NCBI GenBank assembly: GCA_947444305.1
Contig: CANEZP010000001.1
Span: 383,630-447,629, forward strand
DNA length: 64,000 nt
DNA from: Pseudobdellovibrionaceae bacterium
GTDB lineage: Bacteria; Bdellovibrionota; Bdellovibrionia; Bdellovibrionales; UBA1609
Reading direction: 5' to 3'
A program made the position numbers and the translations under genes. How positions within the stretch are numbered: position 1 is the first letter of the stretch; each line of letters begins with the position of its first letter. The notes under the pieces were generated by a model, which did not search any database, was not told the origin of the DNA, and worked only from the letters and a program-made list of their open reading frames with translations. Positions 26,609 to 35,189 of the stretch are shown piece by piece.

Positions 26609-28356
26609 GCAAAAAGAAATCCGCCAAGAAACCCGCCAAGGCCGCGAAAGAGTCGACCAAACAGCGCTGGCCGAAAATGTTGGCCGACGACACGCAAGTC
26701 GAAGAAACGCCGATCGAAGAAGTCACCCCCGAGACCGAAACCGAAGTCCTGTCGGATTCGAACGAATTGAATCTCGAATTTGCCGAAGACGACGGCGCCG
26801 ACGAATCGCTAGAGTTCACGAGCGACGACGACTCCGGCATCACCGCCGACTCGGGCGACGACACCGAGGTTGAAATTGAAACTTCAGCCGACGGCGAAGA
26901 AGACCGCATGAGCGCCGCGGGCGTCGGCGAAATCTCGGACGAAGATGATAACGACGATGTTGATGATAAGAACGAAGCAGTGGAGACGCTCGAAGCTTCC
27001 GGTGAAAACACCGGCGAGTCGGGTGAACAAACGAATGATCAGACCGAGGACGAAAACGACGAGCCGGCCGACGAATTAGGTCTCGACAACAGCGAGCTCG
27101 GTTCGTTCGAGGCGGCGCAGATCGAAGATTTCGAGATGATCACGAACGGCCAATTGCGTTCGATTATCGAGAGCATCCTGTTCACGACCGAAAAACCGAT
27201 CTCGATCGCGGTCATTAAGCAGGCTTTCAAAGGCACGCAAATCAAATCCAAAGATATTCGCGAAGCGCTCCACACGTTGAGCGAAGAATACAACTCCAGC
27301 GATCGCGGCTTCACGCTCGACGAAATCGCGGGAGGCTTCCAGCTGCGGACGAAAGCCGACAACCTTAAGTATTTGCGCCAAGGCGTAAAGGCCCGGCCGT
27401 TCCGTTTGAGCGGCCCCGCCCTCGAAGTTTTGTCGATCATCGCTTACAAACAACCGACGACGAAACATCAGATCGACGAAATCCGCGGCGTCGAGAGCGG
27501 TCACTTGTTACGCGCGCTCATGGAAAAACACCTGCTGACCTTCGGCGAACGCAGTGATTTGCCCGGTAAACCGATGTTTTACGAAACCACGCGCAAGTTC
27601 TTGGAAATCTTCGGCCTTCGCAATTTGCAAGAGCTGCCGTCTTTACACGAGATTGATCAGTTGATCCCCGAAGGCATCGGCGGCGACGAAGAGAAGAAAA
27701 AAGAAACGCTGAGCGATTTGACCGGCGAACTTTCGGAAACCGTCGGCTCGAGCTATTCGGTCGGCGAAGAAGAATTGCTCAAGATCACCGATGAACTTTC
27801 GACCATCACGACATCGTCGGATTTCTTCGAACAAGAAAAAGAACGTCAGCGCCAGAAACGCGATGCCGACCGCGCCCAAGATATTCGCGAAAAACAAATC
27901 GTCGGCGAAGAAGTCGAGAAGAAAGACGTGCGCTGGCTCGAACGTTACGACGCCGCCCAAGCCGCCGCGGCCCAAGGCTCGGACGAAGTCGAATTCGTCA
28001 CCGAAGGGTTGGAGAGTGAAGGCGCGACGGCCGAAGTCGAAAGCGCCGAAGTGAGCGAGCCCGTCGCGCAAGGCGAGATGGCCGATATCGAAGTCGGCGA
28101 CGTCGAAACCGTACCCGAAGAAGGTCTGGCGATGGCCGGCGCAGAAGGCGCAATCTCCGAGCAACATCTAGACGCGATGCTCGCGGAAGATGAAGTTATC
28201 GATGAGGCTGAAGTTACGGCTGACGGTGAAGCTATGACTGAGCCCGAAGTTTCTATCGAAGCCGAATTTGAGCAAGAAGCCTTATCAGACGACGGCGGGG
28301 TAGACGTAGCTCTAGATTCAGATCCCGAAAAACCTGAACGCGACGCCGAGCTCTAG
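26605..28356 (+). CDS. scpB: ScpB condensin subunit with acidic N- and C-terminal extensions
   Basis: ScpB dimers bind ScpA and tune SMC activity. The conserved tandem winged-helix core is residues 180-355: GQLRSIIESILFTTEKPISI, GFTLDEIAGGFQLRTK, GPALEVLSIIAYKQPTTKHQIDEIRG, and KPMFYETTRKFLEIFGL. Normal ScpB is about 190-200 residues; this one has 583. The first 25 residues are Lys-rich, then residues 30-175 are strongly Asp/Glu-rich. The 225-residue tail is also acidic, with a charged helical stretch (QEKERQRQKRDADRAQDIREKQ). The paired extension of both Scp proteins is unusual. The stop interlocks with that of the convergent flavoprotein in a shared CTAG. Confidence 0.9.
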   Translation: MSKKKSAKKPAKAAKESTKQRWPKMLADDTQVEETPIEEVTPETETEVLSDSNELNLEFAEDDGADESLEFTSDDDSGITADSGDDTEVEIETSADGEEDRMSAAGVGEISDEDDNDDVDDKNEAVETLEASGENTGESGEQTNDQTEDENDEPADELGLDNSELGSFEAAQIEDFEMITNGQLRSIIESILFTTEKPISIAVIKQAFKGTQIKSKDIREALHTLSEEYNSSDRGFTLDEIAGGFQLRTKADNLKYLRQGVKARPFRLSGPALEVLSIIAYKQPTTKHQIDEIRGVESGHLLRALMEKHLLTFGERSDLPGKPMFYETTRKFLEIFGLRNLQELPSLHEIDQLIPEGIGGDEEKKKETLSDLTGELSETVGSSYSVGEEELLKITDELSTITTSSDFFEQEKERQRQKRDADRAQDIREKQIVGEEVEKKDVRWLERYDAAQAAAAQGSDEVEFVTEGLESEGATAEVESAEVSEPVAQGEMADIEVGDVETVPEEGLAMAGAEGAISEQHLDAMLAEDEVIDEAEVTADGEAMTEPEVSIEAEFEQEALSDDGGVDVALDSDPEKPERDAEL

Positions 28357-29930
28357 GCGAGCTGTTGGGCTTCCGTACGAGTGACTTCCGCGACGATGGC
28401 TTCGGCGATTTTGATGCCGTCGCAAGCCGCGCTGGTGATTCCGCCCGCGTAGCCCGCGCCCTCGCCGGCCGGGTAAAGTCCTGAGTGCGATAAAGATTGA
28501 TACGAAACCGCGTCGCGCGTGATGCGCAAAGGGCAGGACGTGCGTGATTCCACGCCGTGAAGAAGTGCTTCTTCCGAAATAAAACCTTTCATCTCGCGAT
28601 CGAACTTTTTCAAGCCGTCGATAAATAGTTTGCGAAAGTCGTTGCCGAACAGTTGATCCAAACGCGCCGGCACGACTCCAGACGGTGAGCTCGTGTCGCC
28701 GACCGGGCCGGCTTTTTGATCTAAGAAATCGACCAAGCGCTGCGCCGGCAATTGCTTCGTGCCGCCCGCCGAATGCACTTGCTTTAAGGCGGTGGCCTCA
28801 AGCTCGCGCCGGTACTTCAGGCCCCCGAACAAATCGTCGCCGAAACTTTTTTGGTGATCGACGCTAACGACGATCGCGGCGTTGGCAAACCTAGAGCCGC
28901 GATTGAAATTGCTCATGCCGTTTGAGACCACGCCGCCCTCGGAGGTTGCGCAGGACAAAACGTAGCCGCCCGGGCACATGCAGAAACTCCACACGCCGGC
29001 GTCTTCTTTTTTATCGTGGTAAGCCAATTTGTAGTTCGCGGCGCCCAGCTTCGGATGATCGGCGGCCGCGCGGTATTGAATCGAATTGATGTACGTTTGC
29101 GGATGCTCGATGCGTAAACCCACGGCGAAGGATTTGCCCTCCATGTGCACGCCGATGTCGTTCAAATGCTTGAACATGTCTTCGGAGGAATGGCCGCAAG
29201 CCAAGATCAAGCGTTCGCACGGGATCAATTCGCCGCTTTCGAGTTTAACCGAGGCGACCGACTTCAACCCCGAAGCATCGCCTTGCCCGTGGGTCAAAAT
29301 CTCGGCCACCTTGGCGCCGAAGCGGATATCGACGCCCAAAGATTTGAGATGCTCGCGCATCTTCGGAATCACGCGGCGGATGCGGTCGGAGCCCACGTGC
29401 GGGTTCGATTGAAACTCGATTTCGGCCGGTGCGCCGAACTGAACCAAGCGTTGCATGACGTAGGGGATGTGATCGCTCTTGATGCGGGTAATGAGTTTGC
29501 CGTCGGAAAATAAACCCGCGCCGCCTTCGCCGAAACCGACGTTGGATGAAGGATCGAGCTCGCCGTAACGCCAATAGCGGCCGATGGCCATCACGCGTTT
29601 CGCGGTGTCGCCGCCTTGCTCCAGCAAAATGCAGGGGATGCCGCGCTCACCGAGGCGAAGCGCCGCGAACAGACCCGCGGGCCCGGCGCCCACGATCACG
29701 ACGGGCCGGCCGTTGAATGGGACCTTCGGGAAAGTGATGTGGGGGCGTACCGCTTTTTCGCCGCCCTCGAACACCTCGACCGAATAAACGAAGTGGGGAT
29801 TGTGGCGCGTGCGTGCATCCACGCTTTGGCGGACGACGCGAAAATCACTATAGCCCGGGGCCATCCAGGAAAGCTGGTCCTCGAGCGAATCGTCGAGTCC
29901 AAGTTTTATATTGCGCAGGGTGCGACTCAT
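28353..29930 (-). CDS. COG2509-type FAD-dependent dehydrogenase
   Basis: A 525-residue flavoprotein. After an 85-residue N-terminal domain comes VVIVGAGPAGLFAALRLGERG (FAD-binding Rossmann), then GFGEGGAGLFSDGKLITR, PHVGSDRIRRVIPKMREHL, CERLILACGHSSEDM, CMCPGGYVLSCATSEGGVVSNGMS, and a C-terminal YPAGEGAGYAGGITSAACDGIKIAEAI. This is the uncharacterised dehydrogenase family COG2509, widely conserved but with no firmly known substrate. It is cytoplasmic by prediction. Only 35 bp separate its start from that of psd on the other strand, so the promoters must overlap or lie within coding sequence. Confidence 0.85.
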   Translation of the reverse strand: MSRTLRNIKLGLDDSLEDQLSWMAPGYSDFRVVRQSVDARTRHNPHFVYSVEVFEGGEKAVRPHITFPKVPFNGRPVVIVGAGPAGLFAALRLGERGIPCILLEQGGDTAKRVMAIGRYWRYGELDPSSNVGFGEGGAGLFSDGKLITRIKSDHIPYVMQRLVQFGAPAEIEFQSNPHVGSDRIRRVIPKMREHLKSLGVDIRFGAKVAEILTHGQGDASGLKSVASVKLESGELIPCERLILACGHSSEDMFKHLNDIGVHMEGKSFAVGLRIEHPQTYINSIQYRAAADHPKLGAANYKLAYHDKKEDAGVWSFCMCPGGYVLSCATSEGGVVSNGMSNFNRGSRFANAAIVVSVDHQKSFGDDLFGGLKYRRELEATALKQVHSAGGTKQLPAQRLVDFLDQKAGPVGDTSSPSGVVPARLDQLFGNDFRKLFIDGLKKFDREMKGFISEEALLHGVESRTSCPLRITRDAVSYQSLSHSGLYPAGEGAGYAGGITSAACDGIKIAEAIVAEVTRTEAQQLA

Positions 29931-29965
29931 GGACTCCGTTGTACCGACCCTTTATTGTAGCCGCA

Positions 29966-30805
29966 ATGAATCAAGTAAAAACCTTTCTAATGTCGTGGCT
30001 TTTCCCGTGGGTTCCGAAACGTTTACTCAGCCGCGCGACCGGTTTGCTCATGCGTTTGCCCCTGCCGGGCCCTTTGCGGCCGCCGTTGGTGCGGGCCTTC
30101 GCCGGGGCCTTCAACATCACGCTGGCCGAAGCCGAACGCGAATTGCCCTATTACGGTTCGTTGGATGCGTTCTTCACCCGCAAATTAAAAAACGGGCTAA
30201 GGCCCATCGAAGGCGAGTACGTTCACCCGGTCGACGGGAAGCTCACGCAGTTCGGTCCGGTCCAAAACGGCGAGCTCGTGCAGGCCAAGGGCTGGAATTA
30301 CCCGATGGGCGAATTCTTAGGCGACGAAAAACTCGCGCAAGTTTACGAGGGCGGGCAGTTCTCGACCTTTTATCTTTGCCCCGCCGATTATCACCGCGTG
30401 CACGCACCCACCCACGGTCGTTTGGTCAGCGCCCGGCACATTCCGGGTCTGCTCTGGCCCGTGAATGATTGGAGCGTCACCAACATCCGCCGGCTCTTTT
30501 GCCTAAACGAGCGAGTGGTTTTGAATTTCGAGAGCGAGCGGGGCCGTTGGTCACTCGTGTTGGTGGGTGCCACGAACGTCGGGCACATCACGATCACGCT
30601 CGATCCGAGCATCACCACCAATCGTTGGATGTGGCACGCGCCGACCGATCGCCAATACTCTCCGCCGTTGGAAGTAAAAGCGGGCGACGAACTCGGCATG
30701 TTCCACTTAGGCAGCACCGTCATCTGCGTTTTTGAGGCGAGCTTCCCGCACCGGCTGACCGGGGGCTTTCGCAACGTTAAAATGGGACAAAAGGCCGACG
30801 CGTAA
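29966..30805 (+). CDS. psd: Phosphatidylserine decarboxylase proenzyme
   Basis: Makes phosphatidylethanolamine from phosphatidylserine at the inner membrane. The longer frame to 29813 would run antisense into the flavoprotein; the ATG at 29966 gives 279 residues, the usual size. Family landmarks are YYGSLDAFFTRKLKNGLRPI, HPVDGKL (Asp), CPADYHRVHAP (His), and FHLGSTVICVFE near residue 255, where the LGST sequence is cut to create the pyruvoyl group. An N-terminal amphipathic helix fits membrane association. No strong ribosome-binding site is visible before the start. Confidence 0.95.
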   Translation: MNQVKTFLMSWLFPWVPKRLLSRATGLLMRLPLPGPLRPPLVRAFAGAFNITLAEAERELPYYGSLDAFFTRKLKNGLRPIEGEYVHPVDGKLTQFGPVQNGELVQAKGWNYPMGEFLGDEKLAQVYEGGQFSTFYLCPADYHRVHAPTHGRLVSARHIPGLLWPVNDWSVTNIRRLFCLNERVVLNFESERGRWSLVLVGATNVGHITITLDPSITTNRWMWHAPTDRQYSPPLEVKAGDELGMFHLGSTVICVFEASFPHRLTGGFRNVKMGQKADA

Positions 30806-30912
30806 GCCTTTAGAGTCTCGACTTTCTCAATCCATTTTCATTGCCCGTTCACTGACCGCTCAGCTGCGCATACCTTTGGACTTCGGGCACGAAGAACCGC
30901 TAATTTGCGGAT

Positions 30913-31908
30913 ATGAAAAACATCATCGTCCTCGCGGGTTTGTTCCTCATTACCCTAAGTCAGGCCGCTACCGTACACGCCGCTACGCTAAGAGTTTTTA
31001 CCGATCGTCCCAAAGACCGTCTTGAGAAAGCCTTTTCGGGCTTCACGGCCGTGACCGGTTCGGAAATCGAATTGACGGTTGCCCCGTATCCGGAGCTTCT
31101 CGCGAAGATTCAAGCGGGCGAGCCGGCCGATGTTCTTTTGCTGAAAGACCTGGGGTCGCTCACAGAGGCCGTTGAACAAAACGTGTTTACGCCCATGGAT
31201 GCCGCGAACCGCGCGGCCGACGTCGCGCCGTTCATGCGCGAGGCCGGCGGACTTTGGACCGCGTTAAGTTACCGCGTTCGCACCGCGGCCTACGATCCTT
31301 CGGTCGGTTCGCAAAAAGCTTTGACCGGGTACAGGGCGCTCGCGGGCCCGGCTTTCGTGGGTCAGTTGTGTCTGCGCAACGCGAAGGACTACATGTCCGG
31401 CCTCGTCGCTTGGCTCGTTGCCCGCGACGGCGAAGCCAAAACGGAAGCGTTGCTAAAAGCTTGGAAGAATAATCTTGCGGCCAATTTTACCGATAGCGAC
31501 ACCTCTTCGCTGAAGAATATCGAGTCGGGCGTTTGCACCGCCACCATCACGAATCATTATTACCTCGCACGCTTGATCAACGCCGACGCACGCTTCCCGG
31601 TCAACCTCGCCTTCCTGGAACAGAATAACGGAGGCGTTCACACGAACGGTTTCGGCGGCGGTCTCGTTGCCGGATCGAAAGACTTAGCCGGCGGGAATCG
31701 TTTGCTCGCTTACTTGTTGAGCGAGCCCGGCCAAAACGCGATCGTCGAGGCGCCTTCTTACGAATATCCCGCGCTTCGCCGCGCGCAGCCCGAACAGCTA
31801 GTCCGCAACTTCGGTGGTTTCAACGCTTCCGAAATCGCTTGGACGGCGGTGGGCGCGAACTACAAAACCGCGACCGAAATTTTGGAAAGGGTGGGATGGG
31901 CGAAGTAA
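30913..31908 (+). CDS. FbpA/FutA-like periplasmic iron-binding protein
   Basis: A signal peptide (NIIVLAGLFLITLSQAATVHA) is followed by a type II periplasmic-binding fold: LRVFTDRPKDRLEKAFSGFTAVTGSEIELT, then GEPADVLLLKDLGSL. The tandem tyrosines of ferric-binding proteins appear in TATITNHYYLARL near residue 216. Fbp/Fut proteins hand ferric iron to an ABC importer. No permease or ATPase gene follows. Instead it heads a tight operon with tonB, an imelysin-like lipoprotein, an HTTM protein and a TonB receptor, so it may receive iron from that receptor and pass it to an importer encoded elsewhere. Confidence 0.85.
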   Translation: MKNIIVLAGLFLITLSQAATVHAATLRVFTDRPKDRLEKAFSGFTAVTGSEIELTVAPYPELLAKIQAGEPADVLLLKDLGSLTEAVEQNVFTPMDAANRAADVAPFMREAGGLWTALSYRVRTAAYDPSVGSQKALTGYRALAGPAFVGQLCLRNAKDYMSGLVAWLVARDGEAKTEALLKAWKNNLAANFTDSDTSSLKNIESGVCTATITNHYYLARLINADARFPVNLAFLEQNNGGVHTNGFGGGLVAGSKDLAGGNRLLAYLLSEPGQNAIVEAPSYEYPALRRAQPEQLVRNFGGFNASEIAWTAVGANYKTATEILERVGWAK

Positions 31909-32558
31909 TACCAAAAATTCCCGTGCAATGGACCGTGCTCGCCTCGGCTTGTTTACACGCCGGGGTCGCTTTGCTTTTTGTTTTCAAAATCGTGCAGGCG
32001 CCGGTGAACTTACCCGTCGTCCCACTCGGGGTGGAAATGCTTTACTTAGGTGAAGCGCAATCCGCGGCGCCGGCCGTTCGCCCGGCGGTTCCGCCGCGCA
32101 CGAAAGTATCCATGCCGAAATTATCCATGCCGGCCGTGAGCGTTCCCGTCGCGAACAACGAACCCGCTCCGCAGATCGAGGCCGCTCCGGCCGAAGCCGC
32201 CGCGGCTTCCGAAGCGCCGACCGCCGCCTCTGCCGGTCCCGCCGGCGCGCGGGACGGGGCGATCGTCAGCGCGCTTGAACTCTACAAGTTCGAGCTCCGA
32301 ATGTTTTTAGAGAGCCGCAAGATTTATCCCGAAACGGCGAAGCGCCTCAGGCAGACGGGCCGGGTCGTGGTCAATTTCAAAGTCAGCGCCGTCGGCGAGT
32401 TGACGGACGTCATGCTCGAACAAGCTTCGCCGTCGGAAGTTTTGAACCGGGCCGCCGTCGATCTCGTCAGAAGTGCGCCGAAGTTCAAGCCGTTTCCCGA
32501 AGGCGCAATTTCCCAAAATGAAATGAAACTCTCCTTACCGATCGAGTACATTCTATGA
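31896..32558 (+). CDS. tonB: TonB-family energy transducer
   Basis: The start is the ATG at 31896, inside the end of the preceding gene, with GGGTGGG upstream. The 220 residues have one N-terminal membrane helix (VLASACLHAGVALLFVFKIV), a Pro/Ala/Glu-rich periplasm-spanning stretch (about 60-125), and a C-terminal TonB domain (LESRKIYPETAKRLRQTGRVVVNFKV, then ASPSEVLNRAAVDLVRSAPKFKPFP). TonB couples the proton-motive force to outer-membrane receptors. ExbB and ExbD are not encoded here. Its operon position points to the FecA-like receptor at 35190 as partner. It overlaps the next gene by ATGA. Confidence 0.9.
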   Translation: MGEVIPKIPVQWTVLASACLHAGVALLFVFKIVQAPVNLPVVPLGVEMLYLGEAQSAAPAVRPAVPPRTKVSMPKLSMPAVSVPVANNEPAPQIEAAPAEAAAASEAPTAASAGPAGARDGAIVSALELYKFELRMFLESRKIYPETAKRLRQTGRVVVNFKVSAVGELTDVMLEQASPSEVLNRAAVDLVRSAPKFKPFPEGAISQNEMKLSLPIEYIL

Positions 32559-33820
32559 AGCAATTTTTAAAAGTCTTGGGCCTCGTGACCGTCCTGATCG
32601 CGTGCAGTGATTTCTTTCCCGAAAAAGTCGTTGAGCGCCGGTCTCCCGGCGGCGGTTCCCAAAAACCGTTGCCCGAGAAAGCGACGCTCGACGAAAAAGC
32701 CTGCGACTACGGCGAAGCGACGGGTGATCTGCGCATTCAATTTTTATGGAATCTCGCGACCAAGTCGGTGTGCCCGAGGGTTCGAGAATTCCGCTACCAA
32801 ATGACCTTGCTGCGATTATCGGCGAACCAAATTTGCATTGATCAAGAAAGCACGCGCGCCGAGAAAGATTTAAATCACCATTGGTACGGCGCGATCAGCG
32901 CGTTTGAATACCTCGTCGCCAATCCCATGGAGCCGATGCGCGCCAACAGCAACCGCATCGGGATGGAAATTTACTCTTGGCCCAACGCCAACAAGTATTC
33001 TCTGAACGGGGAGTTGGTTAAAGCGGGCGAGCAGGGCGATGCCTACACGATGAATCTGACCCCCACGCGCAAAGGCCTGACGGCGGTCGAGCGTTTGATC
33101 TTCAATAAAGAAGCGTTGCTGACGCCCGGACTAAGCGGCCGCTTACGTGCCGAGGAGCAAGCCTTCAACGATTTGCCGCGCGAAAAAAGGCGCCGCGCCC
33201 GTTGCGTGGTTTTGAGCCGCATGCTTGAAGATACCGCTCAACACACCGAAGAACTCTACGGTGAGTGGGACGCTTCGCAAAAACAATATCCGCGGCGCAT
33301 GCTCGAGCGCTTGGCCGGCGGGGCCGGTCCGATGATCTTGAACGAAGTGAGCGACGGGCTTTTCTATTTAGAAAAAGTTAAAGACTTCAAACTCGGTTTT
33401 CCTTTGGGTCAAAACGCGCGTTGCCGTAAAGACCGTTGCCCGGAAGAGATCGAACATTTGATCAGCGGCGCAGGCGCCGAAGCGTTGCGCGAAAACTTTG
33501 AAGCTTTGCGCGCGGGGCTCGTCGGCCAACACGGCCCGGGTTTTCTAAACTTGGTTCGTGAAGTAGGCCGGGCCGATCTGGCCGATTCGATGCAAGCGAT
33601 GATCACCGGAATGGATGAAACCTTGAAGCAGGTTGAGGCGTCGGGCGATTTGCAGGCGCAAGTCCTCGCGATGGACAAAGCCCAGTGCGCGGACGTGACT
33701 AGCCCGGTGCCGCTCTGCCGTCTGTACTTTCAGATCAAAGCCTTCAGCACGGTTTACCGCTCGGACTTTATGACGGCGCTCAATTTGAATCCTCCGCGCA
33801 CCGAGGCGGATAACGACTAA
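32555..33820 (+). CDS. Imelysin-like lipoprotein
   Basis: A lipobox (VTVLIAC, Cys17) predicts a lipoprotein. The 421-residue body is helical with imelysin/M75 traits: HHWYGAISAFEYLVANPMEP, a RIGMEIYSWPNANKYS segment, and GLTAVERLIFN, which sits where imelysins have their GxHxxE-containing signature but keeps only the Gly and Glu. Imelysins are iron-regulated surface or periplasmic proteins (IrpA, EfeO-like, insulin-cleaving ICMP) with a bundle fold that binds metal in some members. Here it is locked between tonB and an HTTM gene (4-bp and 1-bp overlaps), so a role in iron capture is a strong contextual inference. Confidence 0.8.
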   Translation: MKQFLKVLGLVTVLIACSDFFPEKVVERRSPGGGSQKPLPEKATLDEKACDYGEATGDLRIQFLWNLATKSVCPRVREFRYQMTLLRLSANQICIDQESTRAEKDLNHHWYGAISAFEYLVANPMEPMRANSNRIGMEIYSWPNANKYSLNGELVKAGEQGDAYTMNLTPTRKGLTAVERLIFNKEALLTPGLSGRLRAEEQAFNDLPREKRRRARCVVLSRMLEDTAQHTEELYGEWDASQKQYPRRMLERLAGGAGPMILNEVSDGLFYLEKVKDFKLGFPLGQNARCRKDRCPEEIEHLISGAGAEALRENFEALRAGLVGQHGPGFLNLVREVGRADLADSMQAMITGMDETLKQVEASGDLQAQVLAMDKAQCADVTSPVPLCRLYFQIKAFSTVYRSDFMTALNLNPPRTEADND

Positions 33821-35187
33821 TGCTTTGGCGGCCCGTGAATTCCGCATCGCTAAGCGCTTACCGGATTTTATTCGGGCTGCTCAATTTCGCGGGACTTTTG
33901 CGTTTTTGGTATCTTGGGTGGATCGAACGCTCGTTTACGGGGCCGAGTTTCTTGTTCAAGTATTACGGCTTCGAGTGGGTCGCGTTGTGGCCCGGTCACG
34001 GGATCTACCTGCACTTTGCCTTGCTGCTGGCGGTGTGCGTTTGTTTTTCTTTGGGTTTGTTCACCCGCGTGATGTCGGTGCTCTTGTTTTTAGGCTTCAC
34101 CTACATCGAACTGCTCGACCTCAGTAATTACCTCAATCATTATTATTTAGTCTCACTATTGAGTTTCATAAATATTTTCTTACCACTCAACGCCCGTTGG
34201 TCATTCGATAATTTGCTTGGCCTGACCCAGCGCCGCGAGTTCGTTCCGGCCTGGACGCTCAACTGGTTACGTGGGCAAGTGGCCACGGTCTACGTTTTCG
34301 CGGGGCTCGCGAAGTTCGGCACGGATTGGTTAATCCACGCGCAGCCGCTTAACATTTGGCTGACTTCCAATACGCAAGTGCCGCTGTTGGGCCCGTGGCT
34401 CGATCGCACCTGGATGCACTTTGCCATGAGCTGGGGCGGTTTTCTGTTCGATATCTCCGTGCCGTTCTGGATGATGAACCGGCGATCGCGCCCGTACGCC
34501 TACGTCGCCGTTTTAGTTTTTCACGCCATGACCTACGTGCTGTTCCCGATCGGGATGTTTCCGTTTATCATGATCGTGTCGGCGCTCGTGTTTTTTACGC
34601 CCGAATGGCCGCTGCGGCTTTGGGGTTACCTTCGTGGCTTCAACGTTCTTTTGCCCACGGCGCCCTCTAACACCATGAGCGGTGCGCGGCCCGCTTGGAT
34701 CGTGGCGGGCCTCGCACTTTATTTTTTCGTGCAGTGGACCCTTCCGCTTCGCCATTTTATTTATCCCGGCAACGTTTTATGGAACGAAGAGGGTATGCGT
34801 TTTTCGTGGAAGGTTATGGTTCGCGAAAAAAATAGCGACGCCGGTTTTCGCGTCGTCGACCGCGCCACCGGCCGCGCGTGGGATGTCTCACCTTCGCAGT
34901 ACCTGGCGCGCCACCAGGAATCTGAAATGTCGGGCACGCCCGATATGATCAATCAATTTGCGCACTTCTTACGTGATGAGTTTAAGAAAGACGGTTTGGA
35001 CGTCGCCGTTTACGCCGACGTCGTGACCAGCTTCAACGGGCGCCCGGCGGCGCGGCTCATTGACCCGAACGTTGATTTAACATTAGTGAACGACACCCTC
35101 GCCCCGAAAAGCTGGATCTTGCCCGCGCCGACGGCCACGCCCCGGCGCCTTGAATCCACGCGCTCTTTGGCCCAGAAAGGCTTATAG
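33820..35187 (+). CDS. HTTM-domain membrane protein (gamma-carboxylase-like)
   Basis: This 455-residue protein carries the HTTM domain shared with vitamin K-dependent gamma-carboxylase. There are multiple membrane segments between residues 10 and 290 (SAYRILFGLLNFAGLLRFWYLG, DLSNYLNHYYLVSLLSFINIFLPL, VYVFAGLAKFGTDWL) and a soluble C-terminal domain with WSWKVMVREKN-like RFSWKVMVREKNSDAGF near residue 328. Bacterial homologues are common beside imelysins and TonB receptors, but their reaction is unknown. Its ATG overlaps the previous stop (TAATG), and the receptor gene starts 2 bp after it. Confidence 0.85.
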   Translation: MLWRPVNSASLSAYRILFGLLNFAGLLRFWYLGWIERSFTGPSFLFKYYGFEWVALWPGHGIYLHFALLLAVCVCFSLGLFTRVMSVLLFLGFTYIELLDLSNYLNHYYLVSLLSFINIFLPLNARWSFDNLLGLTQRREFVPAWTLNWLRGQVATVYVFAGLAKFGTDWLIHAQPLNIWLTSNTQVPLLGPWLDRTWMHFAMSWGGFLFDISVPFWMMNRRSRPYAYVAVLVFHAMTYVLFPIGMFPFIMIVSALVFFTPEWPLRLWGYLRGFNVLLPTAPSNTMSGARPAWIVAGLALYFFVQWTLPLRHFIYPGNVLWNEEGMRFSWKVMVREKNSDAGFRVVDRATGRAWDVSPSQYLARHQESEMSGTPDMINQFAHFLRDEFKKDGLDVAVYADVVTSFNGRPAARLIDPNVDLTLVNDTLAPKSWILPAPTATPRRLESTRSLAQKGL

Positions 35188-35189
35188 CC

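Noticed and set aside
25903..26697. 264-codon minus-strand frame opposite the scpA extension
   Set aside because: Product is a Ser/Ala/Gly low-complexity chain, the expected complement of Glu/Ala/Pro codons on the other strand.
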